DNA of 64,000 bases from Botryotinia globosa (lineage: Eukaryota > Ascomycota > Leotiomycetes > Helotiales > Sclerotiniaceae), in assembly GCA_014898425.1 (NCBI GenBank), contig RCSZ01000014.1, positions 1,240,001 through 1,304,000 of the forward strand, written 5' to 3'. Of this stretch, positions 31,650 to 43,213 are shown one piece after another; position 1 is the first letter of the stretch, and every line of letters starts with the position of its first letter. The translations under genes and the position numbers were made by a program. The notes under the pieces were generated by a model, which was not told the origin of the DNA, ran no database searches, and saw only the letters and a program-made list of their open reading frames with translations.

Positions 31650-34497
31650 TGGACCATAGTTTAGTAGTAGTAGTAGACACAAAAATCTTTTTGGCGTTGG
31701 GGGAATTCATGTCGTTGTTTAGCGAGGTATTAGAACAATGGTCTCTTGTTTATCGCATGTTGAGATGGTTTATGCGAGAGGGCGTGACAACTCCATCTAT
31801 GATCAAGTATTCGGTTGATGGCTATGGCTATGGCTGATTTCCTAGGCTGCTCATAGTGGTCAGCAGCATGGGAAAGGAAAGGGTGTCAATATTGAAACAG
31901 TGCAAGCAGACCAAGAGAGAGAAATATGATGAATATCAATAATCTACCTACCAGACGATCAAAATTGATCGCATCGCATCAAAATGCACTGTAGATCGCT
32001 AGGCGTATGTGACTTTACTGTATGTATGTATGTATGTATGTATGTATGTATGTATGTACTCGTATAATTTATTTTATTTTGATTATCACGTGGTAAATCT
32101 ATCACGAGCTTGTCTTGTCTTGTTCATAATACACACAGCAAGTTAGACGCAATCTAATCAGAATCAGAAGATTTAGATCTAGATGTAGATCTAGATCTAG
32201 ATCTACAAAAGACTAATAATAATAACACACATCGATTCCCATTTCCAACGTCTCCAAGGATACTGAATAAGAGGAAAGCAAAGGAAAAAACAAGAAACGA
32301 GCAAGGAAAATCTATTTACGGGCGAGACACAATCTCACGATAACCTCATTTTCAGCAATACTGTATTAGATAAGTTTCTCGACCTTTTTTTTCCTGTTTG
32401 AGTTTTCTTTACGTACATACGTACCTAGGTAATCATGCTGCTTTTCTTTTTTCTTGGTGTCTGTCTTTCTGCATTGTGACATCATTTTATGTGGTTTCGG
32501 ATCAGAAAAATGGAAATGAATCGTATACTGTACCCCATTTTGCTTTCCTTTCCCATACATACGAAGGACTTTGTATGGAGGAGTACAGTACAGACAACTG
32601 CAGAATTGTTGGGGAATGGGGAATGGGGAATGGGGAAGTTGGGAAGTTGGGAAGTTGGGAAGTTGGGAAGTAAGAGGCACATGGCCTTGAGCTTGCAGAA
32701 ACAAATCCATCACGTTACTCGTTCCTCATTGCTCGAGTGGTGACTCGTGAGATGTGCACAATGATCATCTGGATACAGTACAGTACCTACTTGTTTACTC
32801 TGGGCTTTCCTCGTGCTGCGTTGGAAATTGGAATTGGAATATGCATACGGTAGATACTAGATAGGTAGGTGCAGTAATCTCGGGTCCTGTTTCAATCCAT
32901 CCAGCCAGCCAGCCAGCCAGCCAGCCAACGATGCGAAAACGTGCATGCATGCATGCAGCATTCAAGTACAGAGTTAGCATGTGGCTCGCTCCCCGCGTCA
33001 GTATATCGGTGAGCAGTGTAAGCGCTTGGATGATGAGATGGATCATGGATATGGATCGTGGCTTGATATTCTCCGTGAGGTGAGGATTACATAGGATACC
33101 TAAGTGTCACTCTCTCACAAGTGTGTGTGAGTGAGTGTCTAAGATAAAAGTCTATTTGTTCGTTGTTTCAATCCGTGCATATGTGTGTGTGTGTATTTTA
33201 CAAAGTTTCTAGGTATGTTTTTTTGACTCGGCTCGGTGTTCAGTGCTCAGTATGTATGTATGTATGTATGTATGTATGTATGTATGTATGTATGTATGTA
33301 TGTATGTATGTATGTATGTATGTATGTGCAATGGAATCCCTTGAAACGAGAGAGAACTTGGAGTGCATGGAAAGTCGGTTGGTTGGTTTGTGTGTTATGT
33401 TGTGTTGTATTGTGTTGTGTTATTGGGGTAGAGTCTAGATGTATGATGTCATTAGGTAGATGTATACTGAACTGTATGTACTGAACTGTATGTACTGAAC
33501 TGTATGTACTGAACTGTATGTACTGAACTGTATGTACTGAACTGTATGTACTGAACTGCATGTCCCTCCTCACTCACTGCACAATCAAGAATCACGTGGC
33601 AATCAAATTCAATCTACTTTGTAAACTCTAGATCCTTCGTATGATCCATCATAGGTATCTTCAAGAACATTCTGTCCGTTCCTCGCAGTGCGCACCCACC
33701 CACCCACGTATCTGTATCTGATTCCACACTTATACTCTTTCCATGTACTGCCCCTCTATTCCATTGCCCCACCAAGGTTCCAGATTACAGATACCAAGAT
33801 CGAATTTGTCCTCCAGACATCGATATCTCGTTTCCAAAGTTGGAAAACTCACAATATGGAGAGATTCGTCCATGTGATTGGTGGGCAACTTTTCCAAGAC
33901 TCAAGAGTCACCTACCAGTAGAAAACTCACGACATGGACATATCTGTGTGGAAAACTTGAGATGCATTTGCATCATGTAGTATGGAGTCATGGTTTAGGA
34001 TGGAGATGGAACTGGAACTGGAAATAGATGTGGAAATGGATATGGATATGGAGAGAGTAATGGAGAACATGAAGATTATCACAAAATAGATGGAAGAAAA
34101 ATAAAGGAATAGTTTCACATCAATGAATATAAAGATTAGGAACCGCCCTCGACTTTACTTCCTCTTTTTGATATATTCAATCAAATCATTCCATTCCATT
34201 CAGTCAGGCCATCTACAAATAAATACCAACACCAACATCTCAACGGCGTTTAAATTCCCAACTTTAGCATTCAACAAAGGTCTATATCACTGCATCACTG
34301 CATCACTTCCATCGTTCATCGTTCATCGAGTTCCCCATACATACATATTACATACATATCTTATCAATCAAATCAAATCAAATTCGTTCTCGACCTTTCC
34401 GTGCCTACCTAGCTCAAACTTGGCTCACTAGCGTTCTCCCCTGGATACTCATATATTTATTTATTTACCTCTTCATCCTCTTTTCTTTCTTTTCAGA
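31650..34497. repeat. Microsatellite-rich intergenic region
   Basis: 2.8 kb with no supported gene and many simple repeats. In order they are (TATG)n at about 32020-32058, an AGATCT-based run near 32174-32205, (GGGAATG)n then (GGGAAGTT)n at about 32611-32670, (CCAG)n at about 32900-32927, (CATG)n at about 32943-32958, a longer (TATG)n at about 33250-33327, a 14-bp tandem repeat (actgaactgtatgt, about seven copies) at about 33465-33563, and GGAAATGG/GGATAT-type runs at about 33999-34055. Open frames across these repeats are by-products of the repeat units. Confidence 0.85.
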
Positions 34498-35858
34498 ATG
34501 CCTTCTGCAATCACACCAACTCTCAGTACCAATTTGGCAGTTAAGAAAACAAGTTACGCTCGCACACAAGATCCAGATATGTTGAGCTGCAAGAGAAAGA
34601 TTATTTGCTTTTCGGGTATGTATTTCCCTGTTTCGATACACATATACTCCATCTACCCGGATGAGATCACTGGTATACCCAAAGAATACACTTCCCCATT
34701 GATTTGATATCATGTCATGTAATCAATATTTCGTATTCCAAATTATATGAATATACTCAGAAGATTTGATTTATTACAAATTCAACGTCTTTTGTTGTGT
34801 ATTTAATTGGATATTGATTTTGTGATGTGATATCAAAATATCATTGTTTCGGTCTATTTGGGTACACTGCTTCTTGTCTGTGTGAAGATATAGATATATT
34901 CAGATAAGACAACTAACATCTCCTCTCCAGATTTCGATGGCACCATCTTCATGCAAGATACCGGGCACGTCCTTTTCGATTCATACGGATGCGGAGAAGA
35001 ACGTCGTCAGGTCCTCGATGAACAAATTAAAACTGGTGAACGTTCTTTCCGTGATGTTTCAGAAGAGATGTGGGGATCTCTTCGCGTTCCATTCGAAGAT
35101 GGTTTTGCCGTGATGGAGAAAACTCTCGAGATTGATCCTGATTTCCAAAAATTCCATCGCTTCTGTATTGATAACAACATTCCTTTCAATGTTATCAGTG
35201 CGGGTTTGAAGCCGGTGTTGAGAAAAGTATTGGATAAGTTCTTGGGAGAGGAGGAAAGTAAGAGAATTCAAATCGTGGCAAATGAGGCAGAGATTAGTGA
35301 GGATGGAAGTCTGTGGAAGCCAGTTTGGAGACATGACACTGAGTTGGGCCACGACAAGGCACTATCCATTACTGAAGCAAGAGAACTTGCTCAATTGGAA
35401 TGTGAAGATGGAACTATCCCCTTGATTGTATTCATTGGTGATGGAGTTTCTGATTTACCTGCTGCGAGACAAGCAGATGTTTTATTTGCAAGAAGAGGTT
35501 TGAGATTGGAGGAGTATTGTGTGGAACATAAGATTCCTTATATTCCATTTGATACTTTTGCCGATATTCAAAAGGAAGTGGGGAAGATTGCTGAGGAGGA
35601 TCAAGCAAAGACTGGTGGTGCAGGCAAGCCAGCAAGATTCAATCCAAGAGCCAACTTGTGGAGAAGAGTTTCAAGTCAGAACGCTGTAAGTTATTCCATT
35701 CTTGGTCAATACTTCTCAATACTAACATTACATTCAAGGTTCCTTCATATGTTGCTGCTACTCCAACAAAGGAAGAAAAGATGTTCTTGTGGCCAGAATC
35801 TTTCTCTGAGCTTAAAGAAAATATACCAGCTTCAATCACTGAAGAGGTTGGCGCTTGA
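34498..35858 (+). CDS. HAD-family phosphatase (Pyp1/PSPase-like)
   Basis: Three exons, 34498-34615, 34931-35685 and 35739-35858, giving 330 aa. The first intron is long (315 nt) and splits motif I: CFS-DFDGTIF, carrying the nucleophile Asp and acid Asp of the haloacid dehalogenase superfamily. Motif II is FNVISAGL. The Lys motif is probably GHDKALS, and motif III/IV is VFIGDGVSDLPAA. The C-terminus (KPARFNPRANLWRR to the end) is extra. The insert between motifs I and II is helical, as in the HAD-IB group that includes phosphoserine phosphatase. The yeast polyol-phosphate phosphatase Pyp1 (YNL010W) is the closest type I can name. The substrate is uncertain. The start is the ATG closing a pyrimidine-rich leader. 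Confidence 0.85.
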
Positions 35859-37028
35859 GATGGAAGATGGATAACTGTCATCATCTTCCGTCTGCTATAT
35901 CTTTATTCATTGCATTTTTATTTCTTTTCATAACTTGCATGGCGTTGAGGTATAGGCATTAATTAGCCAGCCGGTCGGGATATCATTTTTTGGTGGATTT
36001 ATATACAAGGTGGTTCAAAAGAACTATTGGTTCGGGACATTATTGCGAATAGATATATAGATTAGTTGCAATAGATATTTGTTCTTAAATGAATTGTTTT
36101 GTTACTTTTGGTGTCTGTGAATATATTGGTGTGAGATGATAGAATCAGTGCATAAAAGTAGTTGTATGAACGTGGGTGAATGAATGACTTCAGTTCAATG
36201 GCCACTGTATCAAGCTTTAGGCGAGCTCTTTCAGTGGTGTCTATATAAGGCCTACTACTTTCTATGTAGCTACCTAGAAAGCCCTTTGGACAGAATACAA
36301 TACAGACATTTAGGACCTACGAATACGTGGGTGCTACGTCTTCAGTTTCCTCACAGAAATGGTATTATACGGTTCTCGTGGTTCTGTAGGGGAGGCTGTG
36401 TACGAGGAACCGGCACATGGTTCGAAAACATGATCGTAACCGCCACGCCTTATAGTATTACATGCCGAGGTCTTCAAAATATCTAGTCATCAAAGATCAT
36501 GCTTACGTACGGCTCCGCGCTCGACCGATGTATGAACGTTTCAAAGGGCGACGTCCTGAAAGCTACGAGCGGAGTAGGGTGATCAGCCGCTGTCAGCGTG
36601 CCACGTAACTCGAGGTATCAACCCCAATACGAATATCACCATTTTACATATTCTCTCTTGAATCAATTGCATTCTGGCTATGGTAAACCTGCATGGGAAT
36701 CCTATAATATCGATGTGTTCGGGACGAGGAGGAATTCTGTTGCAAGGAATATTGCCACGATTATGAGATTGGGCTTGGATATGGGATGGAAGCGGATTGG
36801 GCATTTGTCGACTGCAACATCGGACCAAACATAATGTGTAGGGCGAAGAGTGCAGAAAAGCTTCGCTGGACCTCCCATGTATTATGCTGGTTTCCATCGG
36901 AGGTGATTGATGAGCCAACCACGGGTATATATCGAAGCTTATACTATTCATTAGATGCAAGATTAGTTTTAGTCTACTCGAGTAACCACGAGTTTCCAGA
37001 AACAACGGAACCTACAAACTCATCAAAG
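35859..37028. other. Intergenic, nothing recognised
   Basis: 1.2 kb between the phosphatase and the HET pseudogene. Short frames at 36184-36486 and 36598-36834 have no recognisable product and may be decayed sequence. Confidence 0.4.
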
Positions 37029-38934
37029 ATGCCAGCAATTTCCGAAATGCCATTTCAGTACGATCCTTTACCAAATGCTCACTCTTTCCGCGTCCTGTTG
37101 CTTAAGCCTGGTAACGATCATGACACTCTTCGGGGCACTTTAATAACTCGCTCGATGAAGAACCCGCCTTCATACCAAGCACTGAGCTATGTATGGGGTT
37201 CAGCCAATCAAACCGAATTGCTAGAATGCGACTGTCAAGGTTTCAAAATTACTGCCAATCTGAATACGGCACTGAGACGCATTCGTTCCCCCCATGACTG
37301 CATTTTTGTTTGGGCCGATCAGGTTTGTATCAATCAGAGCAACATTGCAGAACGCTCTCAGCAAGTCAGTATGGTGAAGGATATTTATTCGGGGGCTGAT
37401 ATTGTCAGTGCTTGGCTCGGACCCGGTGACCCTGAAGAGATGTAATCTGCGGCCGAGGCCATCATAGGGTTGGCATATCAGACACTTTTTACATCAAAAG
37501 ATCCTCCTGTATTCCCGCAAGACGAGGACCTACGTGCAGATCGTCTTCCAATCCGAAGTTCGCCGGTCTGGGCGGCTTCCGACTCTCTCATTCGTTTCCC
37601 AGACTTTTCACGAATCTGGATTATACAAGAAGTTGTCGTTTCTCGTGCTTTTCGACTGCTGTGGGGTGACTTCGAGATCCCTGGGGATCTTTTCACGCGA
37701 ATACTGTCCGCAATCGCATGAACAGGCAGGGTCTTAAAAGCAGTGGCCCTCGTTTAGATCTTCAGAGACTGGAATGGATTTCTTGGAGGACTAAGAAGGA
37801 GTCCGGTGATCTCCTAAATCTGATTCTGGCGACGTTTAGGCATCAAGCAACTGACGGGCGGGATAAAATATTTGCGTTGATAGGCTTGTCGAACGATGGC
37901 GGCATTGTTCCAGGTTATAGTCAGACCGAAACAAGCCTTTTCAAAGATTTCGCACTGCGGGAAATCATGAGATCAGGTCTGAAAATACTGAGTTTTGTTT
38001 ACGTGACTGATCCGACTCAAGATATCAAGCCTCTTTGGGTGCCAAGATGGCATGCATCAAATTAGAAGATCCGGACGACGTCTCTGGTAAATCACAACTT
38101 CAACGCATCGAAAAGGCATGATATGATCCGAGATGCAACATCCGATTCTCAACTTTTAGTTTTGAAAGGAATTCACATAGACGAAGTCGAAGATGTCAGT
38201 TGTCGGTTCACCTATGATGACCCCGGCATTAACCCTGCTATCCTTGCTTCGAAGTAGTCACTCGTAATGAGGGCCTCTTTCAAAATAAGTATGGATCAGA
38301 ATTAATTCAGCCCTTTCTTCTTACTCTAGCAGCTAATCGAGGAGCTCATGCATCATTTTTCGACGAGACTTTTCAGCCTTTTAAAGACGACACGTACATT
38401 GACTCATTTATGCTCATGTCCATTTACTATGATACTCAATTCTGAAGACAACAGAGATCCGTACGCACCCCTACTGTCTCTCCTCCAAGCTGCTATGGAT
38501 GCCAGTCCTTCGGTAACAACAGGCACACCTTTGCTTTTAGCAGAGCATCATGAAGCGCTCAGAGCTGCGTTCAAGGAAATCTTTCCACATAATCCTGAGC
38601 AGGCCTCGTCATACTTCAACATATGCGAAAACGGACTTGGGATCTCTCGAGAACGAGAGGATCCAGAACGATGGAGATTCAAACGTAGTTTTTCCGCTTG
38701 TGTCCCAAATAGGAGGTTCTTCGTGACAAAAACAGGCTATGTAGGATTGAGTCCATCGTGTATAGAACCTGGAGACAGTGTATGCATCCTTTTCGGTGGA
38801 ACCACGCCGTATGTCATCCGGCCTGCGTCGACGGTGGATGAATATCTCTTCTTAAGGAATCATATGTGCACGGAATAATGGAAGGAGAGGCCATGACCAT
38901 GTATGAAGCACAAGAGATACCGGAAGAACGATAG
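37029..38934 (+). pseudogene. HET-domain protein pseudogene
   Basis: The ATG at 37029 begins a recognisable HET (heterokaryon incompatibility) domain: PSYQALSYVWG, ITANLNTALRRIR, FVWADQVCINQ, SQQVSMVKDIYSGAD and AWLGPGD. The frame is then hit by TAA at 37443, yet continues in register (AAEAIIGLAYQ...RIWIIQEV, the usual next HET block) to a TGA near 37719. Later blocks sit in other frames: DGRDKIFALIGL and WVPRW (to TAG 38063, after which similarity continues as LVLKGIHIDEV), then VTRNEGLFQNKYG, then the C-terminal GYVGLSPSCIEPGDSVCILFGG, and finally a shifted YVHGIMEGEAM. At least three stops and four frame changes mean it is decayed. An intact HET gene would encode a trigger of non-self-recognition cell death. 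Confidence 0.85.
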
Positions 38935-39149
38935 TTGATCGAAAAGTGGGTTCGTTTGATGTAAGGAGGTAGATATCATGCTGATTCAGACTGCACTCGG
39001 GAAAAGTGTCAGGAACCGTGTAAGTTGAGGATTTGACCGACTACTTCTAGTAACCTTGTCTTACAGTACGAAAATTGAGTATTTTACAGGGGTGTGGATA
39101 GTAAGATCTTAGATCACTCTTATCATAATAGGGACTGGAGGGGAATACT

Positions 39150-40860
39150 CTACGTCATCCCTCGTGTGACTTCGACGTGGCCTTCCACCAAGTCCCGTGC
39201 AGCCACCCTCCCACCCTCCTCCCAACCCCTCAACTGCGTCGCCACTTCCCCCAACCTCCCAAGCACCTCTCGATTCCACCTCACAAACCCCAATTTCACA
39301 TACGGAATGCCCGTCTCCTCACAAACATCCCTAACATACTTCTGCGCCTTGCGCAAATTATGTCGCGGCAGCCTCGGACACAAATGATGCATGACCTGGA
39401 ATTGCAAGCCTCCGTGTAGGAATCCATCCAGGGCGGACACTCCACGTCCATGGTTGTGCGCACCATTTTCATTGCAAATGATTCGTTCCAGTACCAGAAA
39501 AAGAACTGCCTGAAGATTTCGAGGTGGCGGTGCCACCATGCGGGTCCTTGGCGGGGTGTCTGCTGGGATTTCGTAGGTAGGTCCATGCTAATACGTAGAG
39601 ATTGAATCTTCCGAGCAGGAGAATGGGATAGTAGAGATAAGTTTGATATTTGACGAAAAAGCGGCATGTGGTATCGAATTCCATCGCGCGATCGTGGTAA
39701 CTCGAATACAAAGAGGAGAAGAAACGATGCGAGATGGCGAAGAAGGGTAAATGTGCAATTTCCGGATCGTGTTCGGGGGAATTCGTCATGATGTGATGGA
39801 TATTGTGATTGCACTTCCACCAGCCGAGGAAATTCGCGAGGAGAATTCCGATGCAGCTGTCCATGTGGAAGGAGTGGGTTATCCCCATGTGTCCGGCGTC
39901 GTGCGCGGCGAAGACGAGTTGGTGCCAGAAGAGTCCGAGGGAGAGGGCGGAGGGAATAAAGTAGGAAGATTGTAGAAATTTCCAGAAGAGTGTGAAGCAG
40001 GATGTAGCGCAGTACGTCGATACCGTAGGAACGTTATGGACAATTGTATAGTCCTGCGGAGCGCAGTTTTTGATCGAGGAGTCGATATTGCGAGATAATC
40101 GCATCTTGGGTTTTGCGGTCCAGAGAGGGGTATTGGGAGAGATTGGTGGATATGGCGTGTGCTGTTAGGGCTTCTAGGGATGTGAGAGGTGGGTTTTTTG
40201 TTTCTTTTTCCTTTTCTGTTTTCGTTTCTATCGAGGATGAAGATAACGATGGAGATTACGATGGAGATGAAGCGCGAGGACTCTGTATCTCAGCAGCTGT
40301 ACATCTCCACCGCACTTTCCCTTCCTTCCCCATTTCTCCCGCATCACAGCCCCTTGACCCCTATCTCCCCCCTCCTCTCCCTCTCACCCTCCTCTCCCTC
40401 TCACCCTCCTCTCCCTCCTCTCCCTCTCACCCTCCTCTCCCTCTCACCCTCCTCTCCCTCTCACCCTCCTCTCCCTCTCACCCTCCTCTCCCTCTCCCCC
40501 TCCTCTCCCTCTCCCCCTCCTCTCCCTCTCCCCCTCCTCTCCCTCTCCCCCTCCTCTCCCTCTCACCCTCCTCTCCCTCTCACCCTCCTCTCCCTCTCCC
40601 CCCCACATCCCAACCCCAACCCCAACCCCATCTCCATCCCCATCCCCATCCCCATCCCCATCCCTCCCCACCACATATTTCCGCATCCGCTCCCTCGCCT
40701 CTTCCGAATGCAGAATTACTTTTTCGCCTCCCAGGTGGAAAGGTAGCCATGCGTCAGCTTTGATAACGGAGTTGTTGTGTATGAAGATTTGGTGATCTTT
40801 TGTAATCAGGGACTTGATTTCGGGGCGGGAGATGAGCCGGTGTTGGGTGGGGATGGGCAT
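39150..40860 (-). pseudogene. Sphingolipid delta-8 desaturase pseudogene
   Basis: Read on the minus strand. It starts with a cytochrome b5-like N-terminus (MPIPTQHRLISRPEIKSLI...AWLPFHLGGEKVILH) that jumps directly to SEEARERMRKY, so about 14 residues usually found between the two heme histidines are missing. A large minisatellite block (about 40368-40605) follows, then the linker DAIISQYRLLDQKLRSAGLYNC, a frame change near 40030, and the desaturase core: HDAGHMG (His box 1), HNIHH (box 2) and WWHRHLEIFRQFFFWYW. There the sequence skips to NESFAMKMVRTTMDV, a loss of roughly 55 residues including transmembrane segments. One base is missing after PPWMD, and the rest (GGLQFQVMHH, box 3; PRLPRHNLRK) is in another frame. 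An intact protein would desaturate the sphingoid base of ceramides in the ER. Confidence 0.85.
40368..40605. repeat. 17-bp pyrimidine minisatellite inside desaturase remnant
   Basis: Tandem copies of a unit close to ctctcaccctcctctcc (17 bp, with ctccccctc variants), strictly C/T-rich on the plus strand with few A. Because 17 is not a multiple of 3, the unit cycles through all frames and stays open in several of them on both strands, creating long spurious reading frames. Flanked at 40610-40665 by ccccaac/ccccatc runs. Confidence 0.85.
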
Positions 40861-41565
40861 TTTTTGAGGGTTTGGGATGCTGGGATGCTGGGACGCTTGG
40901 TGAGAGATGGAGAGGAATCCTGGATGAGGGATTGAGATTGAGGTTATTGATGGGTGGTTGGAAGGTTGGAGGTGCGGAATTGGTTATGCTGGTACTTCAC
41001 TCGTGGAAAGCGTTACACTGTATGTATTTTATCTATATTATTACTATTCCCTTATTCCTTTCATTTTCCACTTTTCAAACTCACTCTCAATATCAATATT
41101 ATACTATATCATATTATATTATACTATATCATACAAAGGATAAATAACAAAAAACAAATAATAAACAATAAATAACATCCTTGAAAGTGATAAGTCAAAA
41201 ACATACATGTAAATCGATACCAACAGTTGGGTATGCAAGTTGGATTCAGGAGGTGTGATTCAGGGGTATGATTCGCTAGCCTGTATTTTCGCGTATACAT
41301 TGCATACCTAGGTATATACTCGTAAGATTGGGGGTTGGGTTGATTTGGGAATAGATGGGGGAGGAAAGAAGGAATGAATGAAAGACGGGTATTTGTTGGG
41401 GGAGTAGATGTATATGGTGAGTGTAATGAATGTAATCAATATGAATTGTGAAGAAGGAATTTATTGGTATCATACTGTTATTGATACTGATACTAATATT
41501 GTGGGATTATAATACAAAAATAAGGGATATCACCTCCTCATATAAGCTAAAAGACATCTGAGGCG
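40861..41565. other. Intergenic, AT-rich
   Basis: 0.7 kb. It contains the start-proximal flank of the desaturase remnant and the 3' flank of the oxoamine synthase. A(T)-rich runs (tatattatactatatcatac) lie near 41095-41140. No gene seen. Confidence 0.5.
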
Positions 41566-43213
41566 TCAAACTCTTTTAATATCTCGCGTTTCCTCTTCCT
41601 CACACGCATCCACAATCTCAACACCACAACCCCCCTCCTCTCCAACAAACCGCCACACCTTTCCCATATCACAAACCCCACTCCCTCCATTCCCGATCCC
41701 CATCCCCATATTCCTTTTCCCCTCCCCCTCCCCCTCCCCCTCCCACCCCAACCTCCTCACCACCCCCCCAACCCACCCACAAACCGCCTCCACCAAGCCC
41801 TCCACCTCCTCCGCCGTCTGCGCCGCATGCACAATAATCCTCAACTTTGCCATCCCCTGCTTAACCTTATACCTCACTGGAAACACCGCAAACCCATTCT
41901 CCTCCAACGAAAACGCCAATTCCTTACCATGTACATCTCGGGTCCAGAGCGGAATCAACTGTGTCTGGACCGTGCGTTGTTCCCAGGAATCGCATAGGGG
42001 GATGGAGATGATTCCGAGGTTGTTGGCAAGAGACCAGATAGGGTGCGAGGTTATTTTTTGGAAGAAGAGTGTTACGAGGTGTTGGATGTTGGCTCGTCCC
42101 TATTTTTAATGCGTTAGTTCCTGATGAGGATCGTGTTTTGAGACAGAAAGGGATACAAGGAAAAAAGACCCACGGCTTCAGTTTCAGATTGTGGTAGTAA
42201 AGAGTATCCAGCTCTAATCGCAGCAACTTGATGGAAAGCCGGTCCTGCCGTAATCACCGTCGAACGAGAAAAGTTCACCAATGCATTCTTGACAGTGTGA
42301 CTACCGAGTATAACACCTTTGGTACATTATCAGTCTCAGAGATATCGCAACGGGAGTCAAAAGAGAGAGATCACTTACCTCCTATGGATCCGAACGCTTT
42401 ACCGAATGTATGAGTTTTGATAGCGATTTCCGAATCCAGATTCAAGGCATTCACATATCCTAACCCTCTCTCGCCCACTACCCCCATACTATGCGCTTCG
42501 TCAACAATGAATTGTGCATTACCGTGTGGAAATATCTCTTTTGCTACCTGCACCAGTTCTTTCAGAGGAGACATATCCCCTTCAATGCTATAGAAACTCT
42601 CCACGACAATCAGAACGCACTTCTTTCCCTGTTTGATGAGGGGTTGTGAATCCGACAAGAATGCTAAAGCCTGACGAAATGCATCGACGTCATTATGAGC
42701 GAAAGGTACTTGTATAGTAGCAAGCGAACGCGACAGTCCATCCATAATACTCGGGTGAACAAATTCATCATAAACAATAGCCTCTCCGGATTGTGGAATC
42801 GCTTCAAAAGTCGCACAATTAGCATTGCACCCCGAGCCTACAACAAGCGCCGCTTCGACGCCATGATAATCGGCAATCTCCTGCTCCACTGTTTCAATAT
42901 AATCATAGTTACCATCCGCTAAGCGAGAACCTCCAGCTCCGAGTTGTACATTCGGATTTCGAGCTAGTTCTTCATCAAAAGCTCTGCGTAATCTTCCGCT
43001 GGCACCGAAGGAAAGAGAATCGTTGGAGAAGAAATCTATGGTTTCTCCTTTGGCCCATGTGTTTTTGACTAGAGTGTGTAGATCACGATTGTTTCTTCGG
43101 ACATCGAGAGCTTGCTCCAAGTTGCGATAGAAGGCTGGTGCATTACACATAGTGTGGGCGCGGGGCTTTTGACTGGCTATCCAGCGATTGAAGTTGGAGT
43201 TAGAAGGAGACAT
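41566..43213 (-). CDS. PLP-dependent alpha-oxoamine synthase (KAPA synthase-like)
   Basis: Three exons on the minus strand, 43213-42379, 42316-42174 and 42099-41566, giving 503 aa. The second donor (GTGGGT) is weak. The fold is class II aminotransferase type. Key parts are FFSNDSLSFG near residue 63, LGAGGSRLADGNY, VVGSGCNANCATFEAIP, IVYDEFVHPSIMDG, VESFYSIEGDMSPL, FIVDEAHSMGVVGERG and HTFGKAFGS with the likely PLP-binding Lys272. This set is shared by 8-amino-7-oxononanoate synthase, serine palmitoyltransferase and 5-aminolevulinate synthase. The fungal KAPA-synthase-like group is my best match. The last 80 residues contain a low-complexity GEGEGEG run and do not look conserved. The pathway is uncertain: biotin precursor synthesis or a specialised metabolite. 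It lies next to, and on the same strand as, the desaturase remnant. Confidence 0.85.

Noticed and set aside
33163..33484. Met/Tyr/Val/Cys-repeat frames over the TATG array
   Set aside because: Direct translation of the microsatellite.
40113..40763. Long plus-strand frames rich in Pro/Leu/Ser over the C/T repeat
   Set aside because: They run through the 17-bp minisatellite, which stays open in all frames, and are antisense to the desaturase remnant.
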